16,866 nucleotides of DNA from Wocania_A spongiicola (GTDB lineage Bacteria; Bacteroidota; Bacteroidia; Flavobacteriales; Flavobacteriaceae). The DNA lies in contig NZ_JAMFLZ010000012.1 of the NCBI RefSeq assembly GCF_023502325.1, positions 1 through 16,866 on the forward strand, written 5' to 3'. Shown one piece after another: positions 1-8,182 of the stretch; positions within the stretch are counted from its first letter, which is position 1; each line of letters starts with the position of its first letter. The notes beneath the pieces are model-generated. The model was not told the origin of the DNA, did no database searches, and saw only the letters and a list, made by a program, of their open reading frames with translations. Position numbers and translations under genes: made by a program.

Positions 1-1
1 T

Positions 2-1600
2 TCTACAGAACTCACTATAAACGCCACGGTTGATGATGGAACATTTGGAATAACCATTACTAACACTACAAGTTCAGTAAAAGCCGACCAATCGGACCCT
101 AATATTGAAAATAATATTGGAAGTGTATCCATTATTCCAACAGCATTTATAGACTTAAGTTTGACAAAAACAGTTGTAGATGATGTGGAAAATCCAGAAG
201 TGGGTGATATGATTACTTTTGAAATTCAAGTAGATAATGAAGGACCTACAGAAGCCACTGGGGTACAAGTTACAGATTTAATACCTTCTGGATATGATTT
301 TGTAAACTATAGTTCTTCAATCGGAACATATAATCCAGATACAGGACTATGGGATATTGGATTTATTGAAATTGGAAATACTGCCGTATTATTGGTTGAC
401 GTACTTGTAATGGATAATGGGGAATATGTAAACTGTGCAGAAATAACCGCAGCAAATGAGATAGACATAGACTCAACCCCCGCAAATGGAGAACCTACAG
501 AAGATGATTTTAATTGTGCTTCTGTACCTCCTCTTCAAGCAGTTGATTTGGGCGTTGTCAAAACCGTAGTAGCAAACAATTTAACACCAATGGTAGATAC
601 AGAGGTTTCCTTTGAAATTAGATTGACTAACCATGGACCCATAGATGCTACAGAAGTTTTAATAACAGATTTATTACCTAATGGATATAGCTTTTTAAAT
701 TATAGTTCAACAAAAGGAACCTATGATTACACAACAGGAATATGGAATGTAGGTAGTATAATTAATGGAGAAACGGAAATATTAATTATTGATGCCATAG
801 TTAATGAATCTGGGAATTATTTAAATTGTGTAACAATTACCTCGTTGCATCAAGAAGATACGGGTATTGAAAACAATACGAGTTGCATTGCAACTGAACC
901 TGTTGCGGTAGTAGATATAGAATTAACTAAGGACGTAGATGAATTGATGCCCGTAGCCGAATCTAATGTTGTCTTTACTATAGAGCTTACAAATAGCGGA
1001 CCAAGTGTAGCAACAGGAGTTGAAGTTATGGATTTACTCCCTTCAGGATACAATTTTGTAAATGCTACTACAACAAGTGGAGTGTATAATGATACTACTG
1101 GAGTTTGGATCGTTGGGTCTATAGGTATTAATGCCAGCGAAACATTAACAATAGTGGCGTATGTATTACCAATTGGAGAATGGGAGAATATTGCAGAAGT
1201 AATTTCTGCGAATGAATTTGATTTGGATTCAACACCAAATAATAATGATCCATATGAAGATGATCAGGCATCAGTAACTCCTGAACCAATTGTATTATTA
1301 ACAATTCCTGAAGGATTCACTCCTAATGGAGATGATACAAATGATGTGTTTGAAATAGAACATTTAGAAGTATTGTATCCTAATTTTAGTATGGAAATTG
1401 TAAACAGAAATGGAAATACAGTTTATAAATATCAGCATAATGGAGATCCATTAAAAACACCTATATGGTGGGATGGATATTCAACAGGAAAGAGAAACTT
1501 TTCAAACGGTATTGTTCCAGCTGGCACTTATTTTTATGTTATTAATTTTAATAATAATGAAAGAAAGCCTCAGACTGGTTGGGTATATTTAAGAAGATAA
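2..1600 (+). CDS. DUF11-repeat surface protein with type B T9SS sorting domain (5' end missing)
   Basis: This is the C-terminal part of a large secreted surface protein; the frame is open to the left edge, so the true start lies outside the window and the TTG at 161 is internal. Three DUF11-type Ig-like repeats begin at about 152, 545 and 914, each opening with Asp-Leu/Ile...Lys and containing a TDLLP- or MDLLP-like strand followed by SGY or NGY. The last ~95 residues (from about 1300) carry FTPNGDDTNDVFEIE and PAGTYFYVI, which are the marks of the gliding-motility-associated (CHU_C, type B) C-terminal domain. That domain directs export by the type IX secretion system and attachment at the cell surface. 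An adhesin or matrix role is likely for a DUF11 array, but no ligand can be read from the sequence. A PorP/SprF gene follows, as is usual for type B cargo. The domain calls are firm; the specific role is inference. Confidence 0.9.
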   Translation, partial: STELTINATVDDGTFGITITNTTSSVKADQSDPNIENNIGSVSIIPTAFIDLSLTKTVVDDVENPEVGDMITFEIQVDNEGPTEATGVQVTDLIPSGYDFVNYSSSIGTYNPDTGLWDIGFIEIGNTAVLLVDVLVMDNGEYVNCAEITAANEIDIDSTPANGEPTEDDFNCASVPPLQAVDLGVVKTVVANNLTPMVDTEVSFEIRLTNHGPIDATEVLITDLLPNGYSFLNYSSTKGTYDYTTGIWNVGSIINGETEILIIDAIVNESGNYLNCVTITSLHQEDTGIENNTSCIATEPVAVVDIELTKDVDELMPVAESNVVFTIELTNSGPSVATGVEVMDLLPSGYNFVNATTTSGVYNDTTGVWIVGSIGINASETLTIVAYVLPIGEWENIAEVISANEFDLDSTPNNNDPYEDDQASVTPEPIVLLTIPEGFTPNGDDTNDVFEIEHLEVLYPNFSMEIVNRNGNTVYKYQHNGDPLKTPIWWDGYSTGKRNFSNGIVPAGTYFYVINFNNNERKPQTGWVYLRR

Positions 1601-1614
1601 ACATTTATTTATAG

Positions 1615-1641
1615 AGAGGAGTTCATAGAGAACCTCTTTTT
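1615..1641 (+). terminator. Probable intrinsic terminator after the DUF11 surface protein
   Basis: AGAGG (1615-1619) plus TTC (1622-1624) pair with GAACCTCT (1630-1637) around the loop ATAGA, with a two-base bulge, and the right arm runs into five T. It lies 15 bases after the stop codon. The stem is short and AU/GC mixed, so it may only partly separate this gene from the PorP/SprF gene 113 bases further on. Confidence 0.55.
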
Positions 1642-1753
1642 ATTTAAAATTTAAATCGAATTTCATGAAACTTTCATAATTAAAATTCCCTACTCAAGGA
1701 AACTAATAAATGAATGTTACGCGTGACTGATAAAAAACAATAATTATAAACAC

Positions 1754-2659
1754 ATGAAAAAAAATAAATTACTAATAGCCGCTATACTTTTGTTGGTATC
1801 TATTACAACAGTTTATGGGCAGCAGGATCCTCAATACACACAGTATATGTATAATATGAATGTGTTAAACCCGGCCTATGCAGGGTCTCGTGGGGTTACC
1901 AGCATTGCATTATTGGGAAGGTCGCAATGGGTTGGAGTTGACGGTGCTCCCCAAACAGCTACGTTATCTGTGAATTCGCCTTTAGGGAAGCGCGCTGGAT
2001 TCGGGTTTTCTGTAATACATGATGAAATTGGACCAGCAAAAGAGAACAATGTTTATATAGATTTCTCTTATGCTATTCCTACATCTGAGCACGGGAAATT
2101 GGCTTTTGGTGTTAAAGGGGGTGCTACTTTTTTAAATGTAAGAGAGGTTATTACTGTAGATCCAGATCCTTTAAATACCCCGATTGATTTATTTGCTCCT
2201 AACTTTGGCCTGGGGGTTATGTACTATAATCAAAAGTTTTATATTGGATTATCTGCTCCTAATATATTAGAAACAAAATATCTTGAAAAAGAAAATGGAA
2301 TATCTTCTACAGCTTCTGAGAAAACACATTATTTTTTTACTTCGGGTTATGTGTTTGATATTGATAATAATTTAAAATTGAAACCATCAACAATGGTTAA
2401 AGCTAGTACAGGAACGCCAGTATCAATTGACCTTTCTTTAAATTTATTGGTTCAAAAAAGAGTTGAGTTTGGCTTATCAGTTAGATTAGATGACTCGCTT
2501 AATGGTATAGTAGGCTTTCAGGTTAATAATAACTTAAAAATAGGCTATGCCTATGAACATACAACTTCAAGATTTAAAGTTTTTAATTCCGGTTCCCATG
2601 AAATCATATTCTTATTTGATATAAATAAAAGAAAAATTAAAAGCCCAAGATTCTTCTAA
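1754..2659 (+). CDS. PorP/SprF family type IX secretion outer-membrane protein
   Basis: A 301-residue outer-membrane beta-barrel protein of the PorP/SprF family, about the usual size. Residues 1-22 form a signal peptide (Lys/Asn-rich start, hydrophobic core, VYGQ cleavage region). The family's N-terminal signature follows directly: QDPQYTQYMYNMNVLNPAYA at about 24-43, then GRSQWVGVDGAPQT and a GFGFSVIHDEIGP-like strand. The rest is alternating beta strands ending in an aromatic C-terminus (RFF). In studied members, SprF is needed for secretion of SprB, and PorP-like proteins anchor type B cargo at the surface. The gene sits between a type B cargo gene and an OmpA/PD40 gene, so it is probably the dedicated partner of the upstream DUF11 protein. 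It is a paralog of the core gene, so no symbol is given. The ATG at 1754 was chosen because the signal peptide begins there. Confidence 0.93.
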   Translation: MKKNKLLIAAILLLVSITTVYGQQDPQYTQYMYNMNVLNPAYAGSRGVTSIALLGRSQWVGVDGAPQTATLSVNSPLGKRAGFGFSVIHDEIGPAKENNVYIDFSYAIPTSEHGKLAFGVKGGATFLNVREVITVDPDPLNTPIDLFAPNFGLGVMYYNQKFYIGLSAPNILETKYLEKENGISSTASEKTHYFFTSGYVFDIDNNLKLKPSTMVKASTGTPVSIDLSLNLLVQKRVEFGLSVRLDDSLNGIVGFQVNNNLKIGYAYEHTTSRFKVFNSGSHEIIFLFDINKRKIKSPRFF

Positions 2660-2847
2660 ATAACTCGATTTAATTTTTGGATTCTGTTTAACTCTTTTTT
2701 GAGTTACACAAAAAATTATTAGAGTATAAAAGAACAAAAAATGAGTAAAAAAGATTGATTTTTTATCAGATTGAAAAACTTTAAACGAGTTTATACCAGC
2801 TATCAATTATAAAGATGTTACACCTGAAATAAAACATAAAAAAACAA

Positions 2848-4434
2848 ATGAAAAAAAATATGCTCATTATAGTGTTGCTTTTCGGTATTGCAACATTCGC
2901 TCAAAACCAAAATTATATTATAAAAACCATTAATGCTAATACTGAATATTCAGATTTTGGAGTAACTTATTATGGTGATAGTTCTGCAGTGTTTACTTCT
3001 TCAAGAAAAGTAAAAAAATCTAAAAATAGAAAGTGGAACGTAAATGGTCAACCTTTTTTAGATTTGTATAAAAGTACTATTACTAAAACGGGGGAGTTTG
3101 TTAATACTCAGCCATTTTCCGAACAAATAAATTCTAAATTTCACGAATCGAATGTAGCTTTTACCAAAGATTTAAAAACTGTTTATTTTTCAAGGGATAA
3201 CTACATAAACAAGCTACCTTCTAAAAGTTCAGATGGATGGATATTAATACAATTGTTCAAAGCTGATATTGATAAATCTGGAAAATGGGTGAATATTCAG
3301 AAGTTGCCTTTTAATAATAATGAGTTTGATACAGGACACCCTGCTTTAAATTTTAACGAGGATAAGCTATATTTTGTTTCAAATAGACCAGGCTCTTTAG
3401 GCTTAACCGATATTTGGGTTGTAGAAATAGAACCAGACGGAACTTATAGTGAGCCTATCAATTTAGGGCCGAAGGTAAACACCTCAAAAAGAGAAATGTT
3501 TCCTTATATTGATGATAAAAATGTATTATATTATTCATCCGATGGTTTTTCGAAAAACTATGGAGGATTGGATTTGTATGCCGTTAAGATTGATACTAAT
3601 TATGAAATTAGTAATCCTGTAAATTTGGGATTACCCTTAAATAGCTCAAAGGATGATTTTGGGCTTGTTTTTCAAAATCAAAAAAAAACAGGACATTTCT
3701 CGTCAAATAGAGAGGGAGGAAAAGGAGATGATGATATTTATTATTTTGAAGAGTTAACCAGTCCTATCAAGACCAATTGTAATCAATTTATTAATGGTGT
3801 TGTTCGAAATAACGAATCTGGCGCATTATTGCCAAACGCTTTAGTAGTGCTATATGATTCAAGTGAGAATGAAATTGAACGGATAATAACAGATAAACAC
3901 GCTGCTTTTAGTTTAAAGGTTGCCTGTAATACAAACTATAAAGTAGCTGGCTCTAAGGAGCATTATAACTCATCCGAAAAAATAGTTACAACCTCAGACC
4001 AAACCAATATAGAGATACCTATAATTTTAACTTTAGGGTCGAATAAATTTGTTCATAAAGGAGATAGGCAAAAGGTAAAGATTAATTCTATTTATTTTGA
4101 TTTAGATCAATCAGTTATTCGACCTGATGCAGAAAAAGAACTTGAAAAAGTTGTTAAAATAATGAAAAAGTATCCGCAAATTACAATTAGTTTAGAATCT
4201 CATACCGATAGTAGAGCTACTGATAACTATAATTTAAAACTATCAAAAAGAAGAGTAAAATCTACAATAGATTGGATGATATTTAAAGGTATTGAATCCG
4301 GTCGAATTAGTGGAAAAAGTTATGGTGAAACGAAAATATTAAATAAGTGTTTCAATGGCGTAATTTGTTCAGAGGATGAGCATCAATTAAACAGAAGAAT
4401 TGAATTTGTTATTGAGGAACAAAAAAACAAATAA
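2848..4434 (+). CDS. OmpA-family protein with PD40 repeats (PorE-like), T9SS-associated
   Basis: A 528-residue periplasmic or outer-membrane-associated protein. Order of parts: signal peptide 1-19 (cleavage near TFAQ); PD40/WD40-like beta-propeller blades at about 100-310, seen as LYFVSNRPGSLGLTDIW, LYYSSDG...GGLDLYAVK and GHFSSNREGGKGDDDIYYF; a carboxypeptidase-regulatory-like domain at about 315-390 (INGVVRNNESG start); and an OmpA C-terminal peptidoglycan-binding domain at about 415-528, with IYFDLDQSVIRPDAEKEL, the SHTDSRATDNYNLKLSKRR core and final NRRIEFVIEE. Related proteins next to PorP/SprF genes often carry an N-terminal TPR region, which is absent here: PD40 begins almost directly after the signal peptide. 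The likely role is to tie the PorP/SprF-cargo complex to peptidoglycan, as proposed for PorE. That role is inferred from domains and position. Confidence 0.9.
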   Translation: MKKNMLIIVLLFGIATFAQNQNYIIKTINANTEYSDFGVTYYGDSSAVFTSSRKVKKSKNRKWNVNGQPFLDLYKSTITKTGEFVNTQPFSEQINSKFHESNVAFTKDLKTVYFSRDNYINKLPSKSSDGWILIQLFKADIDKSGKWVNIQKLPFNNNEFDTGHPALNFNEDKLYFVSNRPGSLGLTDIWVVEIEPDGTYSEPINLGPKVNTSKREMFPYIDDKNVLYYSSDGFSKNYGGLDLYAVKIDTNYEISNPVNLGLPLNSSKDDFGLVFQNQKKTGHFSSNREGGKGDDDIYYFEELTSPIKTNCNQFINGVVRNNESGALLPNALVVLYDSSENEIERIITDKHAAFSLKVACNTNYKVAGSKEHYNSSEKIVTTSDQTNIEIPIILTLGSNKFVHKGDRQKVKINSIYFDLDQSVIRPDAEKELEKVVKIMKKYPQITISLESHTDSRATDNYNLKLSKRRVKSTIDWMIFKGIESGRISGKSYGETKILNKCFNGVICSEDEHQLNRRIEFVIEEQKNK

Positions 4435-4540
4435 TCCTAGCTAGAGAATCATGGGACGTACTATAATCAATATTCCCAAAAAAGAACTAAGGATTAATAG
4501 TATATAGAATCGTTATTTATTAACCTTTAATTATATTTAT

Positions 4541-5458
4541 ATGAAATTTTATTTTAAAAATCTTAAATTTGTAATTCTTACTCTTGTAGTTTCACTACTC
4601 CTTGTCAATTGTCAAAAACAAGATGATACTATTTCCTCTGAAACTTATCAAGAAAAAATAAATAAATTTATTTCTATCAATGAGTTTAAAAATGATGTCG
4701 TCAAAAATAATTATTTTGATATGATAAGTCAACGTTTTGACATTAACACACTTTCAAACAAAAGCTCAAAACTTACAAAAACATCTTATGATTTAATTCC
4801 TACTGATAATATTATTAAGATAGATAAAGAAAATGGAGCTTCCTATACCTTTAAACTCAAAACTACTACAGTTGGTAAACAATTTTACAATTTAATAGTT
4901 AATGTAGATAAAGGAGGTATTATAGAAAAATCACACATAGTCGAATATTTACCTTCTGAAGAATGGTTGGCTGATATTACGCAGCCGTTTGTAGGTCACA
5001 TTAAAATATCCGAAAATAATATATTTACAAATGAAGATATATTAAACTCTAAAGGTACAACAGCAGCTAAAGGAGGAGGACAAGATGCTTGTTATGAAAC
5101 AAGTGAAAGCTGGGAGTGTGCAGCGGGTAATGACCACGAACCCAATACTTGTACAGCCGGAGGAAGCACCTTAACTATTACATTTGTTGAAGTTGCTTGT
5201 GATGGTGCTGGAGGTGGCGGAATCGGCGGCGGCGGTATTGGCTACCCTATTGGAGGCGGGCCAGATACTGGCGGCGGCAGTGGAACTACAAACCCTCGTA
5301 CAGGTGGTGAAGACCCAAATACTGCTATCACTTCACCTATACCTCGCGATGATGTCAATTGTTCTAGTATAGCGTGTCAGTTGAACGGTATATTAAAACC
5401 TGGAGATTCATTTGTGCTTAACTCAAATGCTAGCCCTAACGATTCTTTTAAAATTTGA
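4541..5458 (+). CDS. Gly-rich surface lipoprotein, N-terminal part of a frameshifted gene
   Basis: 305 residues in this frame. A lipoprotein signal peptide is clear: basic N-terminus, hydrophobic core, and lipobox LVNC with Cys24 as the lipidated residue. The residues after it, QKQDD, resemble the Lys-acidic lipoprotein export signal of Bacteroidota, so surface display is possible (inference). The body to about 180 is an unrecognised globular region. Residues ~195-220 hold several Cys, and ~222-250 are a glycine-rich linker with locally high GC. The frame ends abruptly at TGA 5456-5458, while the next frame continues as a folded-looking 140-residue domain to 5882. The total of 1342 bases from ATG to that later stop is 447 codons plus one base, as expected of a single inserted base. 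I know similar flavobacterial lipoproteins with a Gly-rich middle and this type of C-terminal domain, but no function for them. Confidence 0.75.
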   Translation: MKFYFKNLKFVILTLVVSLLLVNCQKQDDTISSETYQEKINKFISINEFKNDVVKNNYFDMISQRFDINTLSNKSSKLTKTSYDLIPTDNIIKIDKENGASYTFKLKTTTVGKQFYNLIVNVDKGGIIEKSHIVEYLPSEEWLADITQPFVGHIKISENNIFTNEDILNSKGTTAAKGGGQDACYETSESWECAAGNDHEPNTCTAGGSTLTITFVEVACDGAGGGGIGGGGIGYPIGGGPDTGGGSGTTNPRTGGEDPNTAITSPIPRDDVNCSSIACQLNGILKPGDSFVLNSNASPNDSFKI

Positions 5459-5882
5459 TAATGTTGCAGAGTTTGAAGCTTTTTTGGAGTCTGCTTATTC
5501 TTATATGGAACTTGTTGAAGTCACTTATAACGAATCCCAAAATGTACATTCGACAGAATTAAATTTTCATATACCGTGGACATTGACAGAATTTAATGCC
5601 GATATAAATAGTAATTTAGAAACTGACGCAAGTGACTACGAGTTGGTGGATGTGTCAAGTTACTTAACTGGTTTTTCATCATTATATGGATGGAAGCAAA
5701 CTTCTTATTATTCTAATATTTATGAATCTGATAGCGATGAAGTTTTTATTACTATAAAAGGTGTTCATTCGTTTGGAATAACAGTTGGAGAGAATGGACT
5801 AGATTACTCTAAATCAGTAATCATTGTTGTTAACGTAAATAGAAAAACAGGTAAATTAATTAGTTATGGTTGGACCAATTAA
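5412..5882 (+). CDS. C-terminal half of the frameshifted lipoprotein
   Basis: This frame, one base ahead of the lipoprotein frame, has no convincing start: the TTG at 5412 and the ATG at 5427 both lie inside the upstream coding sequence and their first ~15 residues look like out-of-frame translation. From FDNVAEFEAFLESAYSY onwards the protein looks genuine, with an amphipathic segment, then a beta-rich stretch ending in VNVNRKTGKLISYGW. It therefore reads as the missing C-terminal domain of the lipoprotein (joined ...NDSFK-FDNVAEF...), about 140 residues. Either the gene is broken by an indel or sequencing error, or both frames are joined by recoding. Independent translation from 5427 cannot be excluded, but the product would lack an export signal. 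Confidence 0.6.
   Translation: MCLTQMLALTILLKFDNVAEFEAFLESAYSYMELVEVTYNESQNVHSTELNFHIPWTLTEFNADINSNLETDASDYELVDVSSYLTGFSSLYGWKQTSYYSNIYESDSDEVFITIKGVHSFGITVGENGLDYSKSVIIVVNVNRKTGKLISYGWTN
5444..5458 (+). other. Frameshift site in the lipoprotein gene
   Basis: The bases TCTTTTAAAATTTGA hold three short homopolymer runs and the premature TGA. Removing one A from the AAAA run joins the two frames cleanly. Alternatively, a +1 slip at ATT-TGA would also enter the downstream frame at GAT; this resembles the prfB arrangement of a slippery codon before UGA, but no internal Shine-Dalgarno-like stimulator is visible upstream. An indel or sequence error is the simpler reading. Confidence 0.6.
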
Positions 5883-5892
5883 GAATCTAAAT

Positions 5893-5994
5893 ATGGTAAA
5901 GATACTTTTTGTTGGATTTGAAGGTTTTATAACATTATTAATAGTCTTTATATTAATAATATTTCTTATCTTTAAGTTTAAGAAAAAACGATAG
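5893..5994 (+). CDS. Small single-pass membrane protein (33 aa)
   Basis: An unrecognised 33-residue frame starting with ATG 10 bases after the lipoprotein stop codon and ending with TAG. It reads as a short polar-aromatic head, one hydrophobic helix (TLLIVFILIIFLIF, about residues 14-27), and a basic tail KFKKKR, which by the positive-inside rule suggests the C-terminus is cytoplasmic. The close packing with the genes on both sides supports co-transcription and a real gene, but at this size and AT content a chance frame is possible. Function unknown. Confidence 0.5.
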   Translation: MVKILFVGFEGFITLLIVFILIIFLIFKFKKKR

Positions 5995-6015
5995 TTATTA
6001 GAACATTAAATAATT

Positions 6016-6171
6016 ATGGAAGAAATAATAATGGAAAAAAGTTATGGTTTAATAATCTGGCAAATAATATTAATAGTTCTTATTGTTTTTGCTTTATATT
6101 TTGTGATTAAACTTTATAAAAAAATTACTACGTATTTAAATTTAAAAATAAAGTACTTAAAAACAAAGTAG
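6016..6171 (+). CDS. Small single-pass membrane protein (51 aa)
   Basis: An unrecognised 51-residue frame starting 21 bases after the preceding small gene and ending with TAG just before the terminator. The first residues are acidic (MEEIIMEK), residues ~11-32 form one hydrophobic helix (IIWQIILIVLIVFALYFVI), and the tail is strongly basic and amphipathic (KLYKKITTYLNLKIKYLK). An internal ATG at 6031 is a possible alternative start (46 aa). The arrangement is of an inner-membrane protein with its basic tail in the cytoplasm. Two such peptides in a row after one lipoprotein could be accessory, immunity-like or toxin-like proteins, but nothing in the sequence decides this. Confidence 0.55.
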   Translation: MEEIIMEKSYGLIIWQIILIVLIVFALYFVIKLYKKITTYLNLKIKYLKTK

Positions 6172-6191
6172 ATTCAGACTAAAGAACAAGA

Positions 6192-6223
6192 GGCCGTCTA
6201 AAAACTTTAGGCGGTCTTTTTTT
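6192..6223 (+). terminator. Intrinsic terminator closing the lipoprotein/small-protein group
   Basis: GGCCGTCTAAA (6192-6202) pairs with TTTAGGCGGTC (6206-6216) over 11 positions with two G-U pairs and a three-base loop, followed by seven T. It lies 20 bases after the 51-aa gene. The regulator gene converges from the right, ending at 6255; on the minus strand the same hairpin is followed by a weaker T-rich run, so it may serve both directions. Confidence 0.85.
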
Positions 6224-6254
6224 AATTTAAGATTTTCCCTTGGCTACACCTCCT

Positions 6255-7943
6255 CTAATTTGAGTGACCACCAAACAAGTTTTTTATATAAAGTTCGCAA
6301 TCAATATTTTTAGGTATCTCTAATTTTTTTCGAATTCTATAACGAATCGACTTGATTGAAGCCATAGTAATATCTAAAATATTCATAACCTCTTTCGTGC
6401 TTAAGTTCAATCGCATTAACTTACAAACTTCTCGCTCTGATTTCGAAAGCATTGGAAACTCTTCTGCTAATTTTTTTTCAAAAGACACATCCAAATCAAT
6501 GAGTTTCTCGGTAATAGTATCTAGCCTATTCTCAGTATTAGCTTGATTTTGTATCTCGATTAGGAGTGTTTGATATTCAGAAACCATTTTATCCTTATCC
6601 GTAGTTTGGTTTATCAATTTAATTTTTTTTCTTAAATCATCTTTAAATTTCACCCTCATTTTATTATCTAACAAAAGTTGTTCTATCTTAAATCGGAAAA
6701 AATCAACTTTTCCGTTTAAGAAATCAGTTTCAAGCTTTTGATTTTCAATTTTCTGAATATTGTTTTCATGTCGATAGCGGTACAAAAAGAACAAGCTTAT
6801 AATCCCTATTAAAGAAACAATAAATAAAGAAATAAATACTTTTTTTCGTCTTCTCTGTGTTTTTTCCAGTGCTATTAACCGTTCTTTTTTTACTACATAA
6901 TTTAAGCTATCTAGGAGTGCTTCTTTTTTAAATCGGTAAGTTGCTTCGATCTCCCCTATCTTATTAGATTGCTCTGCAAATAAAATAGAATCCTGATATT
7001 TTTGATAGGTTAAACGATGTTTTAATGCTGTTTCAAAATCATTTTTTTTCTTAAACATGTAATATCTTTCTTTATAAATATTTGCCAACAACTTCTTATT
7101 TCCATAACCTTTGGCAATAAATTCTGACTCTTTAAGATATTTTTCTGCTTTAGTAAAATCATTTAATTTTCTATAATTATAACCGATATTTTTTAGTGTA
7201 ATAGCAATACGCTCCGGCTTTTCATGTTTCTTATAAACTTTTAAAATCTGTAAATGTATATTTAAGGCCTTTTTGTATTGTTTTTTATATTCGTATAACC
7301 GGGCCATATATAAATAAGCATCGTTAACACGTATATCATCTCCAAAAAATAATTTAGCTTTGGTAAAGTACAACTGTGCAGAATCATACTCCTTCTTTTT
7401 TAAATAAAAATACCCATAATTATTTAACGAAGTCGCATAACTAACACTATCTCCATGCTTTCGGAGTGATAACGCTCTCTTCATATCCCTAAGGGCAGAA
7501 TCATAATCATCCATTCTAAAATAAAGCATAGCAATGTTATGATAGGAACGCCCAATCGTTAAAGAATCCTCTTCCCTCTCCTTTATTTGTAAAGCTTTAT
7601 AATAATATTCCAAAGCTTTATCGTATTGATTACGCCTACGTTCCAAAATACCCAAGCCATCATAAATAGACGCTATTCTTCTATGCTTATTTGAATAGTT
7701 ATAGGAATCCTTTTGTAATTTTTCTAAAGCTTCAAAAAATATTTTCTCAGCTTGGATGGGGTTTGAGAACCCCGTAAGACCAGCCAACATATCGGCATTT
7801 ACTGCCCATATGGAATCATTGTCTGTTCTCGCCATTAGTTCTTTCAAAGAATCCATTTGCTTTTCTTGTATCTGACCATTGATACAAAAAGGGACTAAAA
7901 GCAAGAACAAGCACAAGTGCTTTATTCTTAAAACGAACACCAT
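6255..7943 (-). CDS. Membrane TPR sensor with cytoplasmic LuxR-type HTH, copy 1
   Basis: 562 residues. An N-terminal signal peptide (LRIKHLCLFLLLVPFCINGQ) sends the ~340-residue TPR region to the periplasm; TPR units are visible as YDGLGILERRRNQYDKALEYY, YHNIAMLYFRMDDYDSALRDM and NNYGYFYLKKKEYDSAQLYF. A membrane helix lies at about 368-388, then a cytoplasmic coiled-coil region and a LuxR/GerE-type helix-turn-helix at about 499-545 (LSKSEREVCKLMRLNLSTKE, then IKSIRYRIRKKL). This is the one-component transmembrane regulator layout common in flavobacteria: signal sensed outside, DNA bound inside; no signal is known. The ATG directly follows an in-frame TAA, which fixes the start. The gene is the downstream member of a tandem pair with the gene at 8446-10140; the two align over the whole coding length without an indel. 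Confidence 0.88.
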   Translation of the reverse strand: MVFVLRIKHLCLFLLLVPFCINGQIQEKQMDSLKELMARTDNDSIWAVNADMLAGLTGFSNPIQAEKIFFEALEKLQKDSYNYSNKHRRIASIYDGLGILERRRNQYDKALEYYYKALQIKEREEDSLTIGRSYHNIAMLYFRMDDYDSALRDMKRALSLRKHGDSVSYATSLNNYGYFYLKKKEYDSAQLYFTKAKLFFGDDIRVNDAYLYMARLYEYKKQYKKALNIHLQILKVYKKHEKPERIAITLKNIGYNYRKLNDFTKAEKYLKESEFIAKGYGNKKLLANIYKERYYMFKKKNDFETALKHRLTYQKYQDSILFAEQSNKIGEIEATYRFKKEALLDSLNYVVKKERLIALEKTQRRRKKVFISLFIVSLIGIISLFFLYRYRHENNIQKIENQKLETDFLNGKVDFFRFKIEQLLLDNKMRVKFKDDLRKKIKLINQTTDKDKMVSEYQTLLIEIQNQANTENRLDTITEKLIDLDVSFEKKLAEEFPMLSKSEREVCKLMRLNLSTKEVMNILDITMASIKSIRYRIRKKLEIPKNIDCELYIKNLFGGHSN

Positions 7944-8182
7944 TTATTTGCTATTAATTAATGGGAATGGTTGGTAATTACTAATTTTAGATATCACTAA
8001 TTTAATACTTTTACTAAAGCAGAAAAATCTTTTAACAAATCTTTTTTTAATCTTTATAAAACTTATGATAAATACCTATATCTATTGACCCTTTATTCAA
8101 ACACATAAAAACTAAATAATAAACAAAAGGTTATTGATGTTTTTTAATTAATACAAAGCCACAAGGTGTACTAAAGATCGTA

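Noticed and set aside
161..163. TTG as the start of the first gene
   Set aside because: The same frame is open to base 2 with plausible protein sequence, and 161 is inside a DUF11 repeat.
850..1053. Minus-strand 67-codon frame
   Set aside because: Lies opposite the DUF11 repeats and gives Ser/Thr-rich composition expected of a shadow frame.
2689..2706. Hairpin TAACTC-T6-GAGTTA after the PorP/SprF gene
   Set aside because: Only six pairs, mostly A-T, and no T run follows, so it is not called a terminator.
2612..2806. Minus-strand 64-codon frame across the PorP/SprF end and the following gap
   Set aside because: Overlaps the real 3' end, is low-complexity Phe/Ile/Lys and has no family resemblance.
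5184..5372. 62-codon + strand frame in the lipoprotein gene
   Set aside because: Out-of-frame reading of the Gly-rich linker, which turns GGC/GGT repeats into Leu/Ala/Val.
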